Below, in pieces: positions 20,426 through 33,944 of a stretch of DNA of 64,000 nt. The stretch is from Monoplex corrugatus (Eukaryota; Mollusca; Gastropoda; Littorinimorpha; Ranellidae). Location: assembly GCA_030674185.1 (NCBI GenBank), contig JAPXFY010000026.1, forward strand, positions 32,108,667 to 32,172,666, given 5' to 3'. The notes beneath the pieces were generated by a model, which was given only the letters and a program-made list of their open reading frames with translations, had not been told where the DNA came from and did not search any database. The translations under genes were made by a program, and so were the position numbers. How positions within the stretch are numbered: position 1 is the first letter of the stretch; every line of letters begins with the position of its first letter.

Positions 20426-22879
20426 AACTCCAAACAAATTCCAAACAAACTCCAAACTCCTTCATGTCTATATACATGCCGTACATCAAGCATGCACGGT
20501 AAACAAAGTCATGTCAAGATCTGGTTGCTTTTGAAAAACAGGAAGACACCCACCATGCACGCCCATTGAAGAAGGAGTACAGCTACATACTACTTGCACT
20601 GTAAGGGCTAAACAACATGCAGACACGCATCTGAGAAAAATCGGAACGCTGAAAAAAAAAGTCTTCTGCTTATACACACACAAACAACAGTAGTCAGTAT
20701 AAATCATTTTCTGCCCTATTTTTAAGTAAAAAAAAGAAAAAAAGAAAAAGATAAACGAAAGAAGGAACAAATTTCTTCCTCAAACCTCCAGTAAAGTGTT
20801 GCAAACATGTATGGTAGACAGAAGACACATATGCATACACACATGAGAAAACACACATACATACACACATGTTGTGTGTTGGTTTTAATCAAACTTCTCC
20901 CCCTACTCCACCATTGTTTTCAAGAAGGAAGTTGAAAAAGATTGAGATAAAATGACACTGGAAGTCCCAGGTTTTGCTCTGATTTACATAGATAGTAGAA
21001 TGATTATCAGTAGACTCTACTGTGTGTGCATATATTTATTAGTTGCAATATGTTAATAGACATTATGTACTGATGCCATTTTTTTGCAGTCACCGATGCC
21101 TCTTCCCCATATGAAAGCTCAGTATACACAAATCCATTTATGCAGATTTTACTTTTTTCCATAAATCCTCTTCTTCAGTTGTTATCATCATTATCATCAT
21201 CACACACACACAAACACACATGTACACACACACACACACACTCTCACACACATGCACTGTCTCTCACTCACACTCACAAACACAGGGAAATAAAAAATGA
21301 TGGCATAAGTTATATACTATTCTTGTTGTGTATAAAAATATGTAGATTTTTTGGGGTCTTGGAGGTATTTTTCCAGTTATCTATTTATTTGTAGCTTGCC
21401 ATTGGCCACTGAAGAAACAATGACAGGGCATTGTGCCTTTTTTGCAACATTCTGTCATTTACCAAAGGAAACATGTTATAATTGCTTCTTTGTGTATTAT
21501 CAATCAGTATTAAAACATGCTTGACTTAATATGAGAGGACTTGTTTTTGCTTCCATGCATGGATGAATTGTTTTCTGCATGCCCCTTATTTCACAGCATG
21601 TTTTGCAGGCAGTCAACCATAGGTTCAGCTTGTCTGCAACAGCATGTGACGCAAATCTAGGAGAATTGTATTCTGTTTCAATAACTGGTTCCGTTTTTTC
21701 ACTTGCCCTCTATGCAGTATGTTTTCTTTGTTCTGTGCTTTTTGAACATTGTTGAATACTTCTTTGCTTCTTAAGATTGGCTGATAAGTACTTTATTTTG
21801 AAAGACATGGATGAAGGACAGAGGTGGATCACAGCAATGACAAGTCAGAAGTTTTTTTTAGTCTTTCATATTATGGATTCCAACAGTTTCTCATGTAACA
21901 TAGTGTACACACATGATGTACAGATTAAGGTATGGATGTTTGTATGAACACCTTAACAGTACACCCTAACAGTATTATTGGAAAATAAAAAATGGTGACA
22001 GATGAAAGTAACTCCTTAAGCTAATCTTGTGTAAAAATATGAATGTATGAAATCTTACACTTAAAAAAATTAACCCTCTGTAAAAAAAATGAATATATAA
22101 AATTTTACTCTTTAAAAATTCCACATAAATAAAAAAAAAAAAACCACCAATAACAACAACAAACACAGACTAAACAAAAACAAACAAAACAAAAAAACAA
22201 ACAACATGTATATATAACAGCAAAAAAGCAGTTATGAGAAGAAATTTTTTTTAACAAAATAAACCAATGAGAAAAAGAATACACTAAACAGAGAAAAGTT
22301 GAGCGTTCAGTTTTGGTTGTAGATCCATTTTGAATCAACTGGATTTATTAATTGAAATGTACCACCTCAGTGTTATGTTTGAAAAAAGAAGACATTGAAT
22401 GCCAATGAAGTTGCAATGGCAGCAGAAACTTATTTCACAGACCCAGTGATTCATAATGCACACTTTCATCTTTACATTTTGCAAAGTATGCATGAGCAAA
22501 GACTATTCTGCCATCCTAGTTGTTTCCTTTGTGTAGTTGTATGAACTGGGAATTAGTTTAAAATCTTGTTACAAAAAAACGCTTTACAGTTGTTTTTTTA
22601 CTCCTACATTTTGCTGTTGTATGGTGTATCTATTTGATATACTGTTCAAGATTTTGTTTGTAACCAGTGTGGCATTATGGGGGAATATGGATATATTGGC
22701 TCATCTGTGAGTAAGCATCTGTTATCTCTTCTTAGGACAGGTTTCTGAAAGTGCTGTTGCTAAATACTATCATGATTTCCTTGAAAAAAGTTGTTTCAGA
22801 GGTTACTTTATAGTGGCATTGAAAATGTTTAATTTTTCTTCTGATGTCTTTTTATGTATTACGGTAATCAGCAAACTCA
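20426..22879. other. No gene recognised
   Basis: AT-rich intergenic sequence with a (CA)n-rich stretch at 21201-21285. Open frames here are short and of low complexity. Confidence 0.4.
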
Positions 22880-23275
22880 CATCTGTAACTTCTTCCTCAA
22901 TGCAGTTCATGGACATTTCATCTGGAGCTTTGTGCTCAATGCAGTTCAATGGCCATTTCTACTCAATGCAGTTCATGGACAGTACATCTGGAGCTTTCTT
23001 CATCAATAGACAAGTTCATCAGAGACATTACATCTGGAGCTTTCTCCTCAATGCAGTTCATGGACATTACATCTGGAGCTTTCTCCTCAATGCAGTTCAT
23101 GGACATTACATCTGGAGTTTCTCCTCAATGCAGTTCATGGACATTACATCTGGAGCTTTCTCCTCAATGCAGTTCATGGACATTACATCTGGAGTTTTCT
23201 CCTCAACACAGTTCATGGACATTACATCTGGAGTTTTCTCCTCAATGCAGTTCATGGACATTCATTGCAGCAAAC
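22880..23275 (+). repeat. 39-bp minisatellite, about 9 copies
   Basis: The unit is approximately TTCATGGACATTACATCTG + GAGCTTTCTCCTCAATGCAG. Its length is 13 codons, so two overlapping frames stay open (22813-23307 and 22949-23356), one encoding a repeated SSMQFMDITSGAF. No start context, homolog or splice partner supports translation. Confidence 0.9.
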
Positions 23276-26200
23276 ATCGTCTCTGTGGCTTCTTTACTTT
23301 CAAGTGATATGAATAAAGATGTTCCTGAAGGGCAACATTCTTTGTCCTCAATGTAGCTAAGGTGAGCATACAGATGGGATGCAGTGAATTCTGATAGCTT
23401 TAAAGTTTATGAAGACAGTGGTATCCATTTATTGCTGAAGTTTCGTTTTGTTCAATGACCAAAGTGATTACACATTGTTCTTGATCTCAACACAGCGAGT
23501 GCTTTCCCGTTTCCTTTTTTTTTCCAGCTTTTGTTTAATCTGTGTCTTTGTTGTTGTTAATTTTCATGGAGTTTATTTTTTCAAAAACCTCATGTACAGA
23601 TGTAAAAATGAGGGTTTCTGTTGTTGAATAATATTTGTTTTTGTGCTGTATTTTTCATTACTGTTTAAATTAATGTTAAATGTCTGTTACAGTAATTTAC
23701 TTTTACTTCATCGCCTTAACATCTTCAGCATCATTTCATTCATTATTTAAATTTTGTTCCTCATTGTTGGAAAAGACTTGTGTCTATCATTATGTTTCAA
23801 TGTGTACTACAACACCCAGCATAAAGCAATACGTTATCTTTTCTGATAATTATTCCTGGAAAGAGTACTGGTTTGCATGTTGTGGTGTTTTAGGAAAAAA
23901 ATATGCTCTGTTTTGACATGTGATTTTTATTGTCTTGATTTTGCAAGGAAGGGTGAATTACCGATTTATCATAGAATATGCAAAATAAATGCTTCCTGTG
24001 ATATGCTGCTGTTTTATGCAATCATGATGAATTGTGACCAGAAAATGTCACTTACCTTTTATTCTAATCTGCATCAAATTTTGGCATTATTTCATTCTGT
24101 GTTTATGTTCCTTTTCTCATCTGTTTTGCAATGTTCAAGAAATCGTTTTAACCTTTTCTTATGTTTTGCAATGTTCAAGAAAACACGGTTTTAACAGTTC
24201 ATGTCTGTAAATAAAAACTGACTGCTTACTGTCCGTTACCATTTTCGTCCATTTGAAATATTTTCACACTAGTGAAACCCCCCTCTCCGCCCAAAAGAAG
24301 AAGGGAAAAAAAAAAAAAAGACAAAATTCACAGCCCGTTTCATTCAATATGGCAGTTCTTTCAAGTAGATCCACACTGTAAAATAAACTCTTTCAAGATG
24401 ATATTTACACAGTTGCCATCTTGGGAGGACAGAATTACTGTGCAACAGCGGAATACAAGCGTTGCACTCTTAGAAAGCTGGGGTCAGTTTATTTACTATG
24501 CTTTCACAGCCCTTGAGTAATTCTTTTAGGTAATCTTTTTGCAAAATTTTTTCAGTGTATTGGATCTTCATATATATCAAAGGTACAGGGAAATGAGGGC
24601 ATGACTATTTTGCAGTCCAACTTATCAGTGGTTGAATTGATTACATTTCTAAATGTTATTAACCTGGACAAGTATTGGTTTCTTATTGTCGAGTGCTGAC
24701 TAATTTGTATCACTGTCATAACTGTTTAAAGCCCAGCCAACTGTGCAGAACCATATCAGGGCTATAACCATCTTAACACCTTTCTGAACCTGGGGAAAAA
24801 AACTGGAAAAGAAAATTAGGTACACACTACTTTGTAATGAAATCAGACACATTATTTTCATGTAACTTCACAGAATTCTGCAATAATCATTTTTTTCTTT
24901 ACTGAACTTGGCAATAAAAAATTTCTTATCTGTTGTGGATGTGAACTAATGACAGTCATCACTGCTTTTTACAAGTATAGACCAGTTATCACAGAATATG
25001 ACATTTCAGTTGCATATCAAAGTGTATTATTATGAACAGTAGATTTTATGAGCACTGCTGACAAATGGCACCATTTAAATTACAAGCACGTAATATGTAG
25101 AAGAGTTTACAAGCGTTTGTTTTTCCATTATTTTACAGGAAAGGATTTGACGCAATCGTGTTTTCATTAGCAGTATTTTGGAGAAAATATATATAAACAA
25201 AAATATTCATTCACTATTCATGTTTAGTGTTGTTTTATCTAACTATTGTTTATGTAAGTTGACATTTTGAGACATTTTTCTTGTACTTGGAGTGATTATT
25301 ACATTTTAAGGCAGAACAAGCCAAGCATATTTTGTATCCTCAGCCATATATTATGAGGAATCCAGGAAGTGTCTTGATTATATTTGTACATCATTCTAAT
25401 GATCAGTATGTCAGTATATGTTAATTCTGTCTTTTTAAGATGAAACAAAACCTGATAGTTTGACAGAGAAAGGATTCTGATCCGACTTGTTTGCAGTATA
25501 CAATGACACAAGGATAGAGACATTGGACCAAACAAAAAAACTCTCAAGACCATGCCAAAGTGTTGGGTTTATGCACAGATTATGGCTTATGCCACATATT
25601 CCAAACCCAGAGACACTGGTTTGAGGGAACTGAAATATACACAAACTCATCTGATGGTGATGAGTTGCAGAAGGCAGAATTCGGAAACAAAAATGTTGCA
25701 TACAGGACATTGTTGGAACAGCAAAAGCTATCTCGTATGTCTCGTTTTTTTGAATCTTTGTGTGTTGCTTTGTGCTGTCATTTTGTCTCAGATTTACAGA
25801 TGCTTTTTATCCTCAAATAAAAGGGAACACGCTTGTTCTGTTCCATTCCAATGAAGACATGTGTTTTGATGTCACAGTGGTTGGTAAGAATTGTTCTTTG
25901 TTTTTAAAATGAATTTTGTCTAGAGCAAGGGACACCACCATTAACCTTCACCAGGACAATTTTCAATGGGTGATGATTAATGGTGGCAATAGCTAGGCCA
26001 GTCCTTTACACGATGAGACAATTTGATGGGAGCTGCACTCCACTTTTGTCACTGTACAAACTCAACCACGCACAGGAACATATACCTTTCATGCTGAACA
26101 GATGGAACAACACACTAACAATTCATATCTTGATGGTGAAGTGGTTGAGTACCCACCTATTGCTTGTGTGGGTTTCTGAGCCAGGCCCATGACATTATCA

Positions 26201-27268
26201 AAAAAAGGTCTAAAACTAAAAGGGCAACCCACCTGTTCACCAATCTTTGACAGACATCTGGTATTACAGTTCAGAGAAAGTAAAGCACTAAGGGAGAAGT
26301 GTAGGCAGTCCTTTGTACAACTATCCGAGAATAGGGAGGTCTCAGTTATGATAACTGTAAAAGTTACTGGGCAATCTGATATTTTATTCACCTGTTAGGT
26401 GGATTGACCTCAACTGCGTTGATAAAGATATGATATGCAGTTTCCATGCACCCATTTTTTATCGATGTCTTGCATGACTTGAGAGAGAAAACAGTTTTTC
26501 GCAGTCATACACATAATTTCGCTACGACCCCAAAGTTATGGAACTATCTAGGAAGGACCTCAGGACCTAGCCAGCTCGTGGGTTTATGTGCAGGCTTAAG
26601 GCTTGTGCCATGATCATTTTGGATCTTCTCCATCACATGGCACCCGTCATGTTAGTGCATATGGACTTCATTCCGAGAGTGGAGGTGTCATTCTGAATAA
26701 CTTAAATTGAAATTGAATGAGATTTTCCTGGTGTTTGGTGTGTGAACAAAAATATGCATCAGAAGTGAATCTAAACCTTACCCTCATATATCCCCTTCCT
26801 CCAAAACACATGAAAAATGATCAAGCCTTTTCGTACCTTTTAACATATTCCCTGTGACATTTAGGCCTACCCTGAATAGCAGTTGCTCTCAATGAAATAT
26901 TCCACATTTTGATCAGAATTGCAGACCTGCTCTCAAAGAAATATTCCACGATTGTTTTGCCAGAGTAACAAATATGCCAGAAAATGGTATCAAAAAGACC
27001 CACAAAAGGCCAAGATACGTCCACTTTTTTACATGTAAGCATGACAGTCCACATGTAGAAGCACCTTTGTTGGGACCCAACACAACCATGTGCTGTACTG
27101 TATATACAAATTAGTCAAAAAATGACCAAGACAGGACTGCTGATACTTGTTAACACATTTTGCAGTTATGATCTTGCTTTTGACCGGTCTTTAAAGATGT
27201 TTTTCCTACCGCACCATCTAGTTGACCTCGATTTGGTTAAAATCTGTCCTCATACAGCCGAGATATAC
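23276..27268. other. No gene recognised
   Basis: AT-rich intergenic or UTR-like sequence. AATAAA signals occur near 23313, 24208 and 25815. Two weakly related segments near 25555-25600 and 26580-26625 share GGGTTTATG and CTTGTGCCA-like words. Confidence 0.35.
24725..24830 (+). mobile_element. Dispersed element family B, partial copy
   Basis: TTTAAAGCCCAGCCAACTGT and CATATCAGGGCTATAACCA match the copies at 59225 and (reverse) 11816-11996. Confidence 0.6.
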
Positions 27269-27461
27269 TTAACCCTTTGACTACCGCACCCTATCCACTA
27301 ACTGCAAAAACTTAACCCTTTGATTCCCTCACCCTTTCCACCAGCTTCCTGCAGGAAGCTGGTGGAAAGGGTGAGGGAATTAAAGGGTTAAGTTTTTGCT
27401 TTGCTAGCATGGTTGGCAATACAGGATGCTGGTGGACAGTGTGCGGGAGTCAAAGGGTTAA
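27269..27461. mobile_element. MITE family A, near-complete, with 82-bp palindrome
   Basis: TTAA-flanked termini: left TTAACCCTTTGACTACCGCA; right, as reverse complement, TTAACCCTTTGACTCCCGCA. TTAA plus a CCC start is the piggyBac target-site and terminus pattern (known for that superfamily). Internally, 27311-27392 is an almost perfect palindrome of 82 bp with one mismatched pair. No transposase ORF. Confidence 0.75.
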
Positions 27462-30309
27462 GTAAATGCTTCATATTTTGGACCACCCTAGTCTAAAAAC
27501 TATTGTTACGCGCCACACTTACACATTTGCAACCACTCATTGTCGATGAAAAAAGTTTACATACCAAAATCCGTTTAGAAACAGCTGAGCAATTTTTGCT
27601 GACATATTTTCTTCACACTCACACCCACAGACACATACACAGAGAAAGTAATAAGGAAAACAAAACTAAAAAAACCTGCAGATTTAGGGGCGAAGAACAA
27701 AAAATAAACATCTTTACTGCAATTAGTTGTGGCTACTGCCCAATGGACCAATGCGAAAACACACCCAGACATACACATCCACGCCTTCACACTGTAAAAG
27801 CGACTCAAAGAATGTTGTCACAAGAGTGATATAATTTAGACAGAAAAAAAAAAGGGATCTGTACAGCGTAGCTAAAAGGACAAAGACAAATAGGTGACGA
27901 AGACAATGCTGGTCTCTGCACCACCTCCCGTCAAAATTAGAGAACCGACATGGACCACAAAACACACCAGTCAAAGTACACATGGAAGGAAAAAAACCAA
28001 AAGCCTTGCGCTCACACAGTACATGCTTACAGCCTGGCCCCCTGTATTATATTACCAGATTCATGTGAGTGATAACAACAGCAATCATAATCCAATAGCG
28101 CAGGTCCTCATCTGCTCAATCCCAATCAACTGAAGAGATTGTGGCACAACCAGGTTTTATACTGAAGGACTTGGACTGGGAATTTTTCGTCAGCAGACGA
28201 GAACCCTTCCTTGCAAAAGATTACAGTGTGCAGCAATCACCATCTATTAGATTCAAGCGAGTGCCAACCACTTCTGCATTCCTAAAAATGGAGAGAAAAA
28301 GGCTCTGAAGAAATGGACACCACAATAGTCAAGTCTTCTAACATCACACTTCTGGCAGAAATACTTCATTTGACCAAGCCCAATGTCGGTAGATGAGAGA
28401 CAATCAATTAACAAAATATACTGAGTAAGCTTTGAACATCTGCATCAGAACACACACACGACATCTTTCACTGTAAGCTTTCTAAAATGGAAATGTTCTT
28501 TGACCAAACAATTTTGGCCATCAATGTCTGGAACACATAAATGAGCATGCTCATTTCACTCATAAACTGTCAGATGCCTACTCGGACTGATAAACACCAA
28601 CTAAAGACATCGATAATAACGTCACCTCAATTTGCACCAGTCACAATAAAACATGCCTCCACAACATGCCAATAATGAAAGTGTTGGCTCAGTTTTAACT
28701 CCACTCTTCAACAATTGATACTTGCTTGGTTAATACAACAAGGAGGCACAAGTTTCAAGGGAACCCACAGCAGCTGTGATGGAAAAGTCTTTGCAACACG
28801 TCACTATGTCCTGGCAATATTATTTGCCCTCTGCCACACTTCATCTGAGACAAAGGACATGCACATAACAAATTTACAAAGGCATTAACTGAGTTGTGAA
28901 GACATCAAAAAGTGATGGCTGAGGAAAGCCGTTTGTACAATTCAGTTCTGGTTCATCAACTTACATTGTCATCTTTACATTTTCAAACAGAAAAGGTCTC
29001 TAACACAAGAACATATATCAATTATTACTATGTGGGCTAAACAAGGTACACAAATAACAACAGAAATGGCCTACAATCCACAGTTCTTGATAAACCAATT
29101 CTCAACATATGCACAAGTATACCCAGGAATCTAACTGATCAATGGCCACAAATCATCTTGTTTAAATAAATCTGCAAACATATAAAAAGGAAGAAAACAA
29201 GAACATGTTGACAACATAATGAAACCAAACAGCCAATAAAAACAAAATTGTACAGAAATTGTGATTTACAAATGTTTTCCATAATGGTTCCATCTATCTT
29301 CAACAACAGTGACTTGAACTATAATGACAGCCCCTATCAAAATGACACAGTTAAAATTTAACATTAAACATCTATCATTTGTTTACTTGCAGTGGTATAT
29401 AACAAACAAACAAAAGCATACATACAAATACAGAATATGACCCACATGTCTACAGGAGACCATACAATCTTCCTGTACTGTATTTCAAACTGATGAGTAA
29501 ATCAAAGACTGAACTTGAGTGACCTCCAATACAACCCTTGAACTGCTAAATAAACAGTGGGTATAGACAGATACAACCACTAATTACTACTGTACTATGC
29601 AAATGTCTCGTCTTGCACACAAGACACTGAACTAAACCGTAATCAATGTGATAAATCTCCAAGATAGGTAAACTGATTAGCACTCTCTAAACAGAGATTT
29701 CACAAAATGCAATTTTGCTCTTATAACAAACGATAGCCATGCTTAATTAAGCTAAATGAAGGCTACCAACCAGAAACAAATGATCAAAAAACCACTTTGC
29801 TTGAGTACTGATTACTACAAAGACTTCTGCTTGAGAACAGCTTACTAAACGACTATCTGCTGGTTGGTAGGAAAACCAAAATACTGCCAATTAATCGTTT
29901 AGAATGTTTCCCTTTACAGCAGGTGTGTCAGCAATGGAATGGAACTGTGCAAGAACTAGGTAACTTTAAACAAGATGTGCTACAGATCAACAAAAGAAAG
30001 GATTCATTGACGTGTGACAGATCGACAAAAAATGGACTAAATTTTGCAGTAACATCTGAAGGTGCACACACCTACTCACAAATAAAACAGACTTGTTCAT
30101 ACACGTTCTTCATAAGCACCAAATAAAGGATATAACAACAATATCTTTTGTTCTTCACACGTAAGATGCTGTGACAGAGTGAAATTACATTCCATTTCAG
30201 TTTTCTGAAGAAAACATGTCGATAACCAGATGATTCCATGTGAGCTGTTGTGCAGCCCTCACTATGTGATGAAGAAAATGTTGAATTCTCTTGTATTCAC
30301 TAGTCATAG

Positions 30310-30480
30310 CGGAAAGTACAACTGAGAGGTTGTGGGTTCCAATCCCGTCTGTCTCTCACTGTGGGACTGTTTCACTCTGACTAGTTTCTACCCAGAGTAT
30401 GAGCTATGAGCCCCGTGCGAAGATGGGGATCACAGTCATCCGTTTCATGGATAAGTCAATGAAGGTGCTCTGATTTCATG
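30310..30480 (+). mobile_element. tRNA-like SINE fragment
   Basis: GAGGTTGTGGGTTCCAATCC resembles a polymerase III B-box. The A-box region is degenerate. Confidence 0.4.
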
Positions 30481-31483
30481 AAACTGTTAGTGTCTGTGTG
30501 CTTTCAGGGCCTATTAGGGACCTGGGTGCTGTCAGGATATATTATGAAAGAAAACACAGGGAACTGCCTTGTCATGTATAATTATCATCATCATCCCAGT
30601 TATCATGATTCATCACATCATCATAAAAATTGTCCTACATTCTGTGGCTGTGCCATGCTGGACAGCTGAAATTAATGATGCAGTGGCAGCAACATACACA
30701 CAATGAAAACAGTGAAAAACAAACAAAAAAACCCACCAAAAAACAACAACAACAAAAAAGAAAATCCACAACAAAAAAAGTGGAAATAATTTCTTTCAGA
30801 ATTGCATGTGACACCCACGACCGACAGCGCCTGATGCCATCCTCACAAACCAGAGCCCCAAAGTTTTCTTCCCACAAAACTGTAAGACACCCATAATGCG
30901 CAGAAAAATGGACAGGGGGGAAAAGACAAAAGAAAGTAATTCACTACACAGACACAACACAAGCAGCTTTATACCAGCATGAAGCAAGTTCCATTACTTG
31001 AAGCTGAGCAGAAGCGGAAATGGCAATGAAAATGGCATGAAACAGTGAGGGAGACGGAACGAATGCTTATGAAATAAAGACTAAAAATAGTAACTATAAT
31101 AACTACAGAACCCAAATATCTGTTGGCACATCACAAAGTCACCTGTTGCTGCTGATGTCCTATTACACATGATATACTGCAGAAAATAAAAAGCTGACAA
31201 ATTTCTGCCAAAGAACATGCCTACGAAAGTGGACTGAAGGGTACCATAGAAAATGGACAACAGAATTTTATGATGTTTGATGTCCGATATACAAACAGAA
31301 ATTGAACAGAAAACTACCAAATAACTTATTTTATCATTGTCTTTCTAACAGTTTACACCTCATCTCCTTATGGTGTTGCAAATTTGTTCTAAAAAGCCTG
31401 TAAACCTTTACTTGCATGCTCTGCACATATAACCTTTTGAAATTTCTTATTGAAGATGTCCTTTGCTGTTTCTGGTGACTCCA

Positions 31484-31512
<29 letters not shown>
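31484..31512. repeat. Poly(C) tract, 29 nt
   Basis: Uninterrupted C run followed by an A run. Confidence 0.95.
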
Positions 31513-31514
<2 letters not shown>

Positions 31515-33944
31515 AAAAAAACAACATCACTGCGACTCTCTTCAACAACAACAACAATAATAAATAATGAAGATAACTTATACAACACCTTATCTCACAA
31601 AAAGCCCTATGCACTTCTGGATTTTTTAAAACTCAAATCTAGAAAGCTTTTGGCCCAGGGCTATTCACTTTCAGTATCAGAAGAGAAAATCCCTCTAAGC
31701 CAACTTCCGAATTGTTCTTTAAGCATAACTTCCCATAAGTCAAGGTTACTATCTGAACTGGTAAATATCTGTAAAACAAATTCTTGCTGATATGTATCAG
31801 ACATATCTTTCTGTGCAAATAAAAGATAGACACACAGACATGTCAATGTGCATTAATCTCCCTCTCTTTCTAAAGAAAATTTTGAAAAAAAAAAAAAAAG
31901 GAACCCCAAAACCAAATGGATACAAACACAAAAATAGAGTAGAGGTGGGAGGACAATAACAAAAAAAAAGTTTCCATTTGTTTTTAGCCATCACAGCATT
32001 ATCACAAGGAGGCGGGCACACAAATCCAAGCCAAACGCAGACCATATACAGAAATATATGTTTTGCAGTAATGTTATCACTTACCACAATATATAAATAA
32101 AACCTCTGACCATGCTGCTGTTTTCCCTTTTTGTTCCCCCAAAATTTTCAATCAGTTCACAGTTAGCAGCTAGCATCTTAACTTGCAAGCAAAACAAATC
32201 TTACAAATACAAGCACAAACCATATCTGTACAAGACCATTCTAGAAACTGAAACTACATACAAAAAGACAAGTGCTAGGGTAGGGGCAGATGTAAGGGAC
32301 AATAAGGGGAGAATGATTACAGCTTATATACATATACCTCTACAAAATTGCACAATTGCTGCTATCACTACATCACCCACAGTAACACAAATCACACCAC
32401 ACGCAAGACTGACTGCAGTCTCAGTCCATACAAAGTGAGCTACTATCTGGAACACAACTGAACCCAAGATGGCGCATTCAGGTTGGGAATTTATTCATGC
32501 TGGATGTTTCACACGTCCGTCTGTGCTCAACCTGAATCTGGCACTGGAAGACTCTTCAGAGTCCAGGCTACACAAAATCACATTAGTGACCGGTTTAGAA
32601 AAGGGACAGGACAAACACTCTACATCAACCACTACACTGGCAACATCTAAATTACCGACACATTGAGAATGGCAGAAAGTAGGCTGATTCACATTGTGGG
32701 CTTGGCATGAATAGAAGTACTCTCCAAGTCTGCGGCTCAAGTGAGCTGAATAAGCTGCAAGGATGACTCTCATCTGACAGCAACTACTCGTTCAAAGTCT
32801 CTTTGCATTGGACATTTATCTTCAGCACTGACTAAATTACAAATTCAAGGAAGTATTTTACATACACTGACATATAAGAATAAAAGTTGTTTGAGGGAAA
32901 ATTACCTAACCCTTCCCTTCAGCTCTGGTAAGAAGTGGAATACATACAAAGCCAGTTTTCACATGTTCCTGAGAATGGGATGTTCACAACACACCCTTCT
33001 CAAAAGTGCTGATGATAAAACTGTTTGGGTCCATGTGACCTTGACCATCACATCTTGTCTTTCAAACTAACCATTTCTTGATTCCTTAACAGGTTAATAT
33101 ATTTGACCAGCACTTCATAAAGAATCACCAACAAAGAGCCAAGAGTGTTTAAACATTTTTGTTACAGACACACATACATGGACAAAACCTCTTTCCAGCC
33201 TTTAACAAATACTCTCCCCATTTTTTTTAAACTCAACAAAATGGAAAACATTTAAAACAAAAAACACAACAAAGAAAACCCCCAAAACAACAACCTCCTG
33301 CTGATGCAAGTGAATTCAATTGTTTTCCAGATAATAACATGAGACTGCTGTATGTATAATTCAAACACAAAGGGATGCAGTGAAATGCTGGTTGACACCA
33401 CATTTATGTTAATGATTACAATGAGAAATCTTTTTTCTTTAAGAAAACGCTACACCATACCATTCAGACAGGCCCATACACATACTCCCAAACATGCAAT
33501 CCACACATAACACACATAATCCATTCTCACTCCACCAACATGTTCAAACTGGAATGCCTCTACACTCATCAAGACTTTGTGCTTTTGCTCTCACAAATGA
33601 CACAACAACAGGTTAGTGCAAATACGAGGATAAAGACAGCAAAGGAAAAACAGGAAAGATAAACACCACAACCAAACTGTGCAAGCTACAAGTTTCTTTT
33701 TTTTTTTTTTATTTCTGCTTTTCCTTTCGGAGATGTGCTGAGCTGGGGTATAGATGGAAAAGCAAATGGAAGGAAGCAGGCTGATGGAAGAATGGCGTGT
33801 AAGTTGATCATTCTTCTTCAGGTTTTGAGAAAGGGAGAGAAACATGTAAAATGTGGGCAAGGCAGTAAAAGGAATGGAGTGAAATGCTTTTATACATGTG
33901 GTCAGTTACATTTGCTTTGATTAAAAAACCTGTCAAACTAAAGT

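Noticed and set aside
32495..32773. 92-codon - strand ORF with several Cys
   Set aside because: No recognised domain, no splice partner, and it lies in probable non-coding sequence downstream of RAB14.
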